From an uncultured Anaerolineales bacterium (GTDB taxonomy: Bacteria; Chloroflexota; Anaerolineae; Anaerolineales; Villigracilaceae), in assembly GCA_903873975.1 (NCBI GenBank), contig CAIQQN010000015.1, positions 1 to 58,740 on the forward strand: 58,740 nucleotides of DNA, written 5' to 3'. Each line of letters opens with the position of its first letter. Within the stretch, counting starts at the first letter, position 1. This document shows positions 44,271-51,642 of the stretch, in pieces. Both the position numbers and the translations under genes were made by a program. The notes under the pieces were generated by a model. The model saw nothing but the letters and a program-made list of their open reading frames with translations, was not told the origin of the DNA and did no database searches.

Positions 44271-44669
44271 ATGTACGATCCAACCCTCACCCCTCCTCCA
44301 CTTATTCCTTCGGTCACTCAGAAACATTCCAGGATCGGTATCGCCTCGTTTGTGATCGGCATCGTGGCAGTATTAATTCTCTGCTTGGCATTTCTGCTGG
44401 CCTTCGGTTATGGTTTTTCGATGGCCTCTCAAAACCCTTCTTTTCAAGTTGACCAGAGTTCTCCAACCGTCCTGGCTCTCGGCGTATTGATATGCATCAG
44501 CCCGATCTTGAGTCTGGTCGGCCTTGGCCTGGGTATTGGTGCCGCGATGCAGAAAAATGACAGGAAGCTCTTTGGCATCATTGGTCTCGTGCTTAACCTG
44601 CTGATCATTTTGGTCTTCTGTGTCTTGGTTGTGGTTGCAATGTCGGGGCAAATTAGGGTTGGTCAGTAG
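44271..44669 (+). CDS. Small membrane protein, DUF4190-like
   Basis: A 132-residue protein with a Pro-rich N-terminus (TLTPPPLIP) and three membrane segments (about 22-48, 66-92, 101-126), the pattern of DUF4190-type proteins. AAGGAG lies 6 nt before the ATG. Function unknown. Ends at a strong terminator. Confidence 0.78.
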   Translation: MYDPTLTPPPLIPSVTQKHSRIGIASFVIGIVAVLILCLAFLLAFGYGFSMASQNPSFQVDQSSPTVLALGVLICISPILSLVGLGLGIGAAMQKNDRKLFGIIGLVLNLLIILVFCVLVVVAMSGQIRVGQ

Positions 44670-44674
44670 TCAGG

Positions 44675-44710
44675 ACCGCCCCGGTCACAGTTGACCGGGG
44701 CGGTGCCTTT
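44675..44710. terminator. Bidirectional terminator between DUF4190-like gene and thyX
   Basis: Perfect 13-bp stem (44675-44687 with 44692-44704, arms ACCGCCCCGGTCA / TGACCGGGGCGGT) with a CAGT loop, followed by GCCTTT. The thyX stop on the other strand is at 44709, so it serves converging genes. Confidence 0.85.
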
Positions 44711-46115
44711 AAAGGTATTGCGCTTCGATCGCCTGCCAGGTTTCCTCCGGCAGGTGCAGGTATTTGGCCAGTAAGGGGTGGACGCACCGGATCTCCTCGG
44801 CCACCCGTTGCGCCACCCGGCGCATCGAGAAGTGGGCGTTCGCGGCCGAGCGTAACTGGCAGAAGGTAAATGCTTCCCGCAAGTTCATCGTGAACAGGAC
44901 GCGGCGGTTGAATCCATTCGGAACGATGTAACTGGCGATGTGCGGATTCCAGCCAGCCAGTTTTTCATACGTTTCTATCGCCGTTTCCATGGCGGAGCGG
45001 TATGAAGCCTCGAACCCGGCCTCCACGATCTGACGCGGGAGCGCATACCCGAGCCGGGTTGTCAGCGTTTGTGGCGTCTGTGTCATCATCCGGTGGCGCT
45101 TGAACTCTGCATAAGCGCCTTGGTCGAGTATAAGATCGAAAGTGTAAGTAGTGTATTCCAGTTCGCGCAAAGGCGTATCATGCTCGCCCAGGGCTCCGAG
45201 CAGAGACTCAGACAGTTTAGTGCGCTCAGTCTCGGGGGCGGAACGCACGGTCTCCAGCGCACGGGCATAAGACACTTCCCCAAATCGGTAGATTGCCGCC
45301 GCCAGCACTTTCGTCTCGCCGGCGGGATCATAGTCGATCAATTGACACCATTCGGATTTCTTCACAGGGTTCTTTTTACTCTCTTCTCTGTGATAAAACG
45401 CAGCATCGGTCTCGGTCAGATAGGGTTGGGAAGCAGCATATTTCACCAGGGTTGGGATCTCTGCCAGAGCAGCCTCTTTGACCTCCCCACCGGTTTCCCT
45501 TACCTCAGCCAGCGGATGCGAGAGCATTTTGCTGATGGCATGTTCCAGCACGCGCGCGTTGGCGGTCATGCCCAGGTTGGCAAGCGATGCTGCCGGCAGC
45601 AGGAACCGGCAGGAATCGATATACTGCGAGCGTATGCGCCGGTCGTAGGCCTCGTCTGACTCATTTTCACAGCGCGGATTCTGACTCTCCACAGTTGCGC
45701 GGACGAGAGCCAGGCACTGAGCGTAGGCATCAAAGAGCAATTTGCAGGTCTGAATGAACGTTTCTCGCAACGGATGGTCATCCAGTTCGGATGGTATGAT
45801 AAAGCTGCCTGCATCCCACTTTTGGTAGCGGGTCGATTTTTCGGTATAAGATGCCAGCCGGTTGGATTCGATGCATTCCACTGCCAGCCGCGAAACATTC
45901 TCAATGGCAATGTGCAGGACGGCGTGCTCGGCTACCGAGGCGTGACCGTAACCCACCACCCAGCGCTCATGGAATTTTGCGCTGGATTCCTCGGTCAATT
46001 CTGCGGCAATTTTGCGGAAGGACTCGGGCGAGCGTGAAGTCTTGGCAAAGGCAACTGCGATGGTTTCGGGGCCGAGTTCTTTGGGGGAGAGCAGGTAAAC
46101 CTGGCGTTTTGGCAT
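44709..46115 (-). CDS. thyX: FAD-dependent thymidylate synthase, tandem ThyX domains
   Basis: A 468-residue protein, about twice the usual ThyX length of 210-260, made of two ThyX-like halves. Half 1 has NRLASYTEKSTRY (85-97), matching the ThyX motif RHRxxSxNxxSxRY except that the first RH is SN, and LLPAASLANLGMTANARVLEH. Half 2 has RHRMMTQTPQTLTTR (340-354), keeping RHR but losing the serines, then NLREAFTFCQLR. Each half thus keeps a different part of the signature, so the active site may be shared between them. It methylates dUMP using methylene-THF and NAD(P)H. The ATG at 46115 is 7 nt after a -10 element. Confidence 0.88.
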   Translation of the reverse strand: MPKRQVYLLSPKELGPETIAVAFAKTSRSPESFRKIAAELTEESSAKFHERWVVGYGHASVAEHAVLHIAIENVSRLAVECIESNRLASYTEKSTRYQKWDAGSFIIPSELDDHPLRETFIQTCKLLFDAYAQCLALVRATVESQNPRCENESDEAYDRRIRSQYIDSCRFLLPAASLANLGMTANARVLEHAISKMLSHPLAEVRETGGEVKEAALAEIPTLVKYAASQPYLTETDAAFYHREESKKNPVKKSEWCQLIDYDPAGETKVLAAAIYRFGEVSYARALETVRSAPETERTKLSESLLGALGEHDTPLRELEYTTYTFDLILDQGAYAEFKRHRMMTQTPQTLTTRLGYALPRQIVEAGFEASYRSAMETAIETYEKLAGWNPHIASYIVPNGFNRRVLFTMNLREAFTFCQLRSAANAHFSMRRVAQRVAEEIRCVHPLLAKYLHLPEETWQAIEAQYL

Positions 46116-46122
46116 GCTTCGT

Positions 46123-46151
46123 AATATAGACGAAAACACCTCGCAAGTCAA
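46123..46151 (-). promoter_or_regulatory. thyX promoter, apparently leaderless
   Basis: Minus strand: TTGACT (46151-46146), 17-nt spacer, TATATT (46128-46123), seven bases, then the ATG at 46115. No Shine-Dalgarno. The predicted start site is at the start codon. Confidence 0.7.
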
Positions 46152-46296
46152 CGGGTGCGGGGGAGATAAAATTCTCCATCTTCTGCCTCCTGCTCTCTGC
46201 TTCCCGTCATCCGTCTTCCGTCCCCCGTCTTTCTCGCCAATTCCTTTCGATTTTATAGTAGAATACGACATCCCCATTGAGGAAAACCAAAGAAAA

Positions 46297-48303
46297 ATGA
46301 AAAGATCTTCTTCCACCGTGCTTATCGTTGTAGGGATCGTGCTGGTGCTGTGCTGCTGCCTGATCGTCATTCTCAGCGGCACGCTCTATGTTTTCTATAA
46401 AATTGGGAAAGCCCTTCCGACGATCGCCGCATATACGACTGTTTTCCCGAACGATCAAACTCCCACTCCTTTTGAGATCACTCGCCAGCCCGTGGATGCG
46501 AACAATTCCAGCACCCTGCATTTGCTAGAACAGGCCATTGTCCCTGACCGGGATCTTACTGTGCTTGCCTGCCACTTCAAGAACATCTGTAATGTGCCTG
46601 CTACGGTTGCTCCGCCCGTTACGCCTTTCGAGGCAGGTGTGCAGACTCAACTCTGGCTGTTAAATACCGACAGCCACGATTTTTCCAGGATCGATGTTAC
46701 CCTTCAATATGCTACTCCGCATGCTTACTTTTGGGTGGAGGATGGTGTCGATTTCAATAAGGATGATGCCAAGAGATTGATAAACACATTTGAAAATAGC
46801 ATCTACCCCACTGACCGTGAGTTCTTTGGCTCGGAATGGACTCCCGGAGTGGACGGTGACCCGCATCTTTACATTATCTATGCCCGCGATTTGGGCAGCA
46901 TGGTCGCTGGTTTCTTCGACAGTGGAGATGAATACCCTCCCCAGATCAGCCCGTATTCCAATGCCCATGAATCTTTCTATATTGACTCGTCGCAGGATCT
47001 GTCAGACAATTACACTTATGGTACCCTTGCTCATGAATTCCAGCACATGATCCATTGGTACCAGGACAGGAATGAGAGTTCCTTCTTGAACGAAGGTTTT
47101 TCTGAACTGGCTACCTTCCTTAATGGCTATGACACCGGTGGATTTGACTCGTACTTCACTTACAATCCTGATATGAATCTGACCGACTGGCTGGGAAGCT
47201 CGGGGGATAATAGCGCTCACTATGGGGCGAGTTTTCTTTTCGTCACGTATTTCCTTGACCGTTTTGGCAAGGATGCCACCCAGGCCCTTGTCCATGACCA
47301 GCAGAATGGCCTGGCGAGCATGGATGATGTCTTGCAGCAGTTGAATATCACGGACCCCCTCACCAGCCAACCGGTCACCGCCGATGATTTCTTTCTGGAC
47401 TGGACTCTCGCCAATTACATCCACGATCCAGGTGTCGCCGATAGGCGCTATACCTATCACAACTATCCGAATTCGCCATCCACGAATGACACTGAAGAGG
47501 TTTCCAGTTGCCCCCAGGAGAAAAGCACCCGTACTGTTAATCAATATGGCGAGGATTACATCCGCTTCACCTGTTCGGGCAACTATACGATTGATTTCAC
47601 CGGCTCCACCCTGACCCACCTCCTGCCCGCCGATCCCCATTCGGGATCCTATGCCTACTGGTCCAACAAAGGCGACGAATCCGATATGACTCTTACCCAC
47701 CAATTCGACCTGACGGGGGTTTCCGGCCCGGTCACGTTCAGCTATTGGATCTGGTACGACCTCGAAAAAGACTACGACTATGTTTTCTTGGAAGCCTCCA
47801 CCGGTGGCGAATCCTGGAATATTCTCAAAACCCCTTCCGGTACAAGCGAAAATCCTTCGGGTAATTCATACGGCTGGGGTTATAACGGTCAATCCAATGG
47901 CTGGATCCAAGAAACGGTGGACCTATCGCAGTTTGCCGGTCAGAATGTTTCGCTGCGCTTTGATTACATCACCGATCCCGGCGTCAATGGAGAAGGTTTC
48001 CTGGTGGATGACATATCCATACCAGAAATCGATTACAGCGAGGGTTTTGAATCTGGCGATGGTGGGTGGGAAGGGGCTGGCTTCGTCCGTATCCAGAATG
48101 TCCTTCCGCAGACTTTCCGTCTGGCACTTATCACGCATGCCAGCAGCGGAACGATCGTGGACATCATCCCCGTCACCTCTGACGAGACGGCACAAATCCC
48201 TGTCCATATTGGCAGCAATGGCGTGCAGGATGTTGTTATGGTGGTAACCGCCACAACACGCTTCACCCTTGAACAAGCCGCCTACCAGTTTGAAATCCGA
48301 TAA
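46297..48303 (+). CDS. Membrane-anchored M6-like (immune inhibitor A type) metalloprotease
   Basis: A 668-residue protein. A membrane anchor at about 8-35 (with CCC), a short Pro/Thr spacer, then a zinc protease domain with HEFQH (246-250, ligands His246 and His250, catalytic Glu247) and NEGFSELA (265-272). Residues from about 450 on form beta-sandwich modules typical of immune-inhibitor-A C-termini (SYWIWYDLEKDYDYVFLEAS, VSLRFDYITDP). It should act outside the membrane. The ATG at 46297 is the only start consistent with the signal anchor. It is divergent from thyX. Confidence 0.85.
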   Translation: MKRSSSTVLIVVGIVLVLCCCLIVILSGTLYVFYKIGKALPTIAAYTTVFPNDQTPTPFEITRQPVDANNSSTLHLLEQAIVPDRDLTVLACHFKNICNVPATVAPPVTPFEAGVQTQLWLLNTDSHDFSRIDVTLQYATPHAYFWVEDGVDFNKDDAKRLINTFENSIYPTDREFFGSEWTPGVDGDPHLYIIYARDLGSMVAGFFDSGDEYPPQISPYSNAHESFYIDSSQDLSDNYTYGTLAHEFQHMIHWYQDRNESSFLNEGFSELATFLNGYDTGGFDSYFTYNPDMNLTDWLGSSGDNSAHYGASFLFVTYFLDRFGKDATQALVHDQQNGLASMDDVLQQLNITDPLTSQPVTADDFFLDWTLANYIHDPGVADRRYTYHNYPNSPSTNDTEEVSSCPQEKSTRTVNQYGEDYIRFTCSGNYTIDFTGSTLTHLLPADPHSGSYAYWSNKGDESDMTLTHQFDLTGVSGPVTFSYWIWYDLEKDYDYVFLEASTGGESWNILKTPSGTSENPSGNSYGWGYNGQSNGWIQETVDLSQFAGQNVSLRFDYITDPGVNGEGFLVDDISIPEIDYSEGFESGDGGWEGAGFVRIQNVLPQTFRLALITHASSGTIVDIIPVTSDETAQIPVHIGSNGVQDVVMVVTATTRFTLEQAAYQFEIR

Positions 48304-48308
48304 ATTTT

Positions 48309-48334
48309 AAGGGCAGACACATAAGCCTGCCCTT
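48309..48334. terminator. Hairpin after the protease gene
   Basis: 8-bp arms AAGGGCAG / CTGCCCTT with a 10-nt loop, 5 nt after the stop. The U-tract is weak, so termination may be partial and the cupin gene 56 nt downstream could be reached by read-through. Confidence 0.45.
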
Positions 48335-48358
48335 CCAAAACGATACCAGGAGAAACCC

Positions 48359-48682
48359 ATGTCTACTGCACCGAAGTCCGAGGTCCTTAATGTAACCGGT
48401 CTGGTAGAATACCAGACCGGAGCCATCGTCTCGCGTCAAATTACCAATGCAGAGGGGGGGAACGTCACCTTGTTCGCCTTTGACGAGGGGCAGGAACTGA
48501 GCGAACATACTGCCCCGTTCGACGCCTTTGTCCACGTATTGGACGGGGAGGCGGAGATAAAGATCTCCGGCACGCCCTCCCTGCTGAAGGCGGGAGAAGC
48601 CATCCTCATGCCCGCCGGTCAACCCCATGCAGTGAAGGCGATAAAAAGATTCAAAATGCTGTTGACAATGATCAAAGCGTAA
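48359..48682 (+). CDS. Single-domain cupin protein
   Basis: A 107-residue cupin with motif 1 EGQELSEHTAPFDAFVHVLDG and motif 2 AGEAILMPAGQPHAV. Unlike the cupin at 23652, motif 1 has only one clear His (SEHTAP), so metal binding may be weak. AGGAG lies 7 nt before the ATG. Members are often small stress- or detox-related proteins of unknown substrate. Confidence 0.82.
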   Translation: MSTAPKSEVLNVTGLVEYQTGAIVSRQITNAEGGNVTLFAFDEGQELSEHTAPFDAFVHVLDGEAEIKISGTPSLLKAGEAILMPAGQPHAVKAIKRFKMLLTMIKA

Positions 48683-48800
48683 CGATATTTCTTGTCTGGG
48701 CAACCGGAATAAAGGTGTTGGTCGGGACTGCACTGGTTACGATTTTTACTACACCAGCCCCCATCTACCACAACTACGCTGCGTGCAAATAAAATGGATC

Positions 48801-48834
48801 AGCTCCGCGATTCCCACCGCGGGGCTGTTTTCTT
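48801..48834 (+). terminator. Terminator downstream of the cupin gene
   Basis: Arms AGCTCCGCG (48801-48809) and CGCGGGGCT (48818-48826) pair over 9 positions (one wobble), followed by GTTTTCTT. It is 118 nt after the cupin stop; the sequence in between shows no gene, though a short untranslated RNA cannot be excluded. Confidence 0.7.
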
Positions 48835-48881
48835 AGGATTGGGAAGGAGGAGCAGCGCACGCGTCTCCCCTCAAAACAAGA

Positions 48882-50282
48882 TCAAATATGGATCGCGCTT
48901 CCCTCAGCGACGTGGGCGGCTTCCATCAGTGCCTCGCTCAGTGTTGGGTGGGCATGGACGTTGCGGGCGATCTCGGCTGGGGTCAGTTCCATCATATGAG
49001 CCAGGGTTAGTTCGGGTAACAATTCAGTCACTTCCGGGCCGACCATGGTCGCGCCCAGGATTTCGCCGTATTTCTCGTCGACGATGAGTTTAACCCAACC
49101 GGCGTAATCGTTCAGCCCAAGTGCCTTGCCGTTGGCCTGGAAGGGGAAGCGCCCGATCTTCACGCTGTATCCGCGTTCCTTCGCCTGGGCCTCGCTCATG
49201 CCGAAGGAAGCCACTTGCGGTGAACAGTATATCGCTCGCGGCATCATCTCGTAATCCAACGTGACCGTCTCGTGCCCGGCGATGCTCTCGGCGCAAACGA
49301 TCCCCATTGCCGAGCCGACGTGCGCCAGCATCAGTTTGCCGGTCACGTCACCGATGGCCCAGATGCCGGGGACATTGGTCGCCATCTTTTCGTCGATTTC
49401 GACAAATCCGCGCTCACTGATTTTGACACCGGCTTCTTCCAGTCCCAGTCCTTTCGAATTGGGGCGGAAACCGATCGCCACGAGCGCCTGCTCGGCCTCC
49501 AGAACCTTCGTCTCACCCGAAGCTGAAACCGTGACCTTGACGCCGGTGCTGGTCGCCTCGACCGCCTCGACCTTGTGCCCGGCCAGCAGGGTGATGCCGC
49601 GCTTGGTGTACGCTTTGGCAACCTCGGCAGCTGCTTCATCATCCTCCAGCGGCAAGATGTGCGGCAGCATTTCCACCACCGTCACCTGCACTCCGTAGGA
49701 AATCCAAACGGTGGCGAACTCCATCCCGATGGCGCCTGCCCCGATGATGATGGCTGACTTCGGCAGTTTCTCCTGAAGGATGGCCTCGTAATAAGTGACG
49801 ACTTTCTCGCCATCCACTTTCCACGCTGCCGGGACAGCCGCGCTGGCTCCCGTGGCAACGATGATGTTTTTGGCAGTGAGTTCTGTTTGCTGGCCGTCTT
49901 TACCGGCAACGGTAACCACATGCGTGGTGGAAAGTTTCGCCGTTCCGATGTGGACGGTGATCCCATTTTTTTTCATCAAGAATTCGACGCCTTTGACCAG
50001 CCGTCCTGAAACCTGCCGGGACCGTTTGACTGCCATTGTAAAGTCGAGTTTCAAGTTATCGAAGGCGAACCCGAATTCTTTGCCGCGTTCCCGCAGGGTG
50101 TGCGCGATTTCTGCGTTACGCAGCAGCGCCTTTGAAGGGATGCAGCCAACGTTCAAGCACACACCGCCCAGCCATTGTTTGTCCACGATGGCGGTTTTGA
50201 GTCCCAACTGCGCCGCACGTATGGCGGCTACGTAGCCAGCCGGACCGGCGCCGATTACGAGAACATCATAGGTTTCAGCCAT
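48882..50282 (-). CDS. lpdA: Dihydrolipoyl dehydrogenase (E3)
   Basis: A 466-residue flavoprotein that reoxidises the lipoyl groups of 2-oxoacid dehydrogenase complexes. FAD motif VIGAGPAGYVAA, redox-active disulfide Cys42-Cys47 in GGVCLNVGCIPSK, NAD motif IIGAGAIGMEFA, and the His445-Glu450 pair in HAHPTLSEA near the C-terminus. GGAGGT precedes the ATG. It is the last gene of the E1-E2-E3 group, 87 nt after E2. Confidence 0.95.
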   Translation of the reverse strand: MAETYDVLVIGAGPAGYVAAIRAAQLGLKTAIVDKQWLGGVCLNVGCIPSKALLRNAEIAHTLRERGKEFGFAFDNLKLDFTMAVKRSRQVSGRLVKGVEFLMKKNGITVHIGTAKLSTTHVVTVAGKDGQQTELTAKNIIVATGASAAVPAAWKVDGEKVVTYYEAILQEKLPKSAIIIGAGAIGMEFATVWISYGVQVTVVEMLPHILPLEDDEAAAEVAKAYTKRGITLLAGHKVEAVEATSTGVKVTVSASGETKVLEAEQALVAIGFRPNSKGLGLEEAGVKISERGFVEIDEKMATNVPGIWAIGDVTGKLMLAHVGSAMGIVCAESIAGHETVTLDYEMMPRAIYCSPQVASFGMSEAQAKERGYSVKIGRFPFQANGKALGLNDYAGWVKLIVDEKYGEILGATMVGPEVTELLPELTLAHMMELTPAEIARNVHAHPTLSEALMEAAHVAEGSAIHI

Positions 50283-50369
50283 AAGTACCTCCTAAATCTA
50301 AGAAGGGAACCAATCCCTTTGCGAGAGATGATGGAACTGCGGAGCACTTCTCAGCGGTGTATTGTAATT

Positions 50370-51566
50370 TTATACCCAATTTTCTAGCGTTTCCTTGACC
50401 TTTGCCAGGAACCAGTCCGCGCTGGCTCCGTCCAGGATGCGATGGTCGAACACGAACGACAAATACACCATTGGGCGGATGGCGATGGCATCCTTACCGG
50501 CCGCGTCGCTCACGACAACCGGGCGTTTCTGTACTGCGCCCACTCCCAGGATACCGCATTGCGGCTGGTTGATGATCGGCATGGCGAATAGCGACCCGCT
50601 GATGCCGTGGTTGGTCAGAGTGAAAGTCCCGTCGCGGACTTCTTCTGGGAGCAACTTATGGGACCGGGCGCGGGCTGCTAGGTCGTTGACTGCCCGCGCA
50701 ATCCCCAGTAGCGACAACTCGTCCGCCCGGCGTAGGACCGGGACAATGAGTCCCTCCTCACCAAGCGAGGTTGCCACTCCGACATTGATTTCGGAAAGAA
50801 CGAGAATGCCTTTTTCGGTCCACGAGGAATTGACCAATGGGAATGCTTTCAACCCGGCGGCAATGGCAGCGATGAAGTAGGCCGTGTAGGTCAGGTTGGC
50901 TCCATCGGCGCTAAAGGAGGCTTTATTGCCAGACCGATGGGCTGCAACTTTGCTCATTTCCACTTCCATCACGGTCAGCACATGCGGGGATTTCTGTTTG
51001 GATTGTTGCATGCGTTCAGCGATCTGTTTTCGGATGGTTGTGACCGGCAAAAGCCTACCGCGCCCCCCCGTGTCATGTGCTTCTGTGGGACGTTCCAGGG
51101 ATGCGAGTACATCTTGCTTGGTGATGCGGCCGTTTAAACCAGTACCCTGGACGTGAGATAGGTCCACATTATGCTCGGTGGCGATTTTGCGGACGACGGG
51201 GGAGAGGAAGCCCATCCCACGTGTTCCTGTGCCATGGATCACTTGTGGTATGCCACGTTGCACGGCTTCTGGCTCAATGGATACACGAGTAAACAATACG
51301 GAACTGCTTGACTTCGGAAGGCTCTCTCCAGCCTGCCCAATCCACGCCATTATATCTCCAACCCGGACAGTGTTATTTTCAAGCATGGCGATCTTCAACA
51401 CGACGCCCGTCGCCGGGCTGGGGATCTCGGTTATGACTTTGTCGGTCTCAACCTCCAGTAGCGACTCCATCTCCTTCACTAAGTCGCCTTCATTTTTCAG
51501 CCATTTGACAATTGTCAACTCGTCAACGCCTTCACCCAGGCGGGGGACAAGAACTTTGGTTACCAT
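50370..51566 (-). CDS. 2-oxoacid dehydrogenase E2 acyltransferase
   Basis: A 398-residue E2 core protein. One lipoyl domain (1-75; lipoylated Lys43 in VETDKV), a linker, a peripheral-subunit-binding domain (about 119-156, SPVVRKIATEHNVDL and GLNGRITKQDVL), and the catalytic domain ending with DHRILDGASADWFL (catalytic His375, Asp379). The single lipoyl domain and the fused E1 partner favour a branched-chain 2-oxoacid or pyruvate complex. Which substrate cannot be decided by eye. Confidence 0.92.
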   Translation of the reverse strand: MVTKVLVPRLGEGVDELTIVKWLKNEGDLVKEMESLLEVETDKVITEIPSPATGVVLKIAMLENNTVRVGDIMAWIGQAGESLPKSSSSVLFTRVSIEPEAVQRGIPQVIHGTGTRGMGFLSPVVRKIATEHNVDLSHVQGTGLNGRITKQDVLASLERPTEAHDTGGRGRLLPVTTIRKQIAERMQQSKQKSPHVLTVMEVEMSKVAAHRSGNKASFSADGANLTYTAYFIAAIAAGLKAFPLVNSSWTEKGILVLSEINVGVATSLGEEGLIVPVLRRADELSLLGIARAVNDLAARARSHKLLPEEVRDGTFTLTNHGISGSLFAMPIINQPQCGILGVGAVQKRPVVVSDAAGKDAIAIRPMVYLSFVFDHRILDGASADWFLAKVKETLENWV

Positions 51567-51642
51567 TGTCTCTCACTTTCTCTCCACGAAGGCAATAAAG
51601 AAACACTAAGGTTTCTTTCGCGCAACTTTGCACCCTTTGTGG

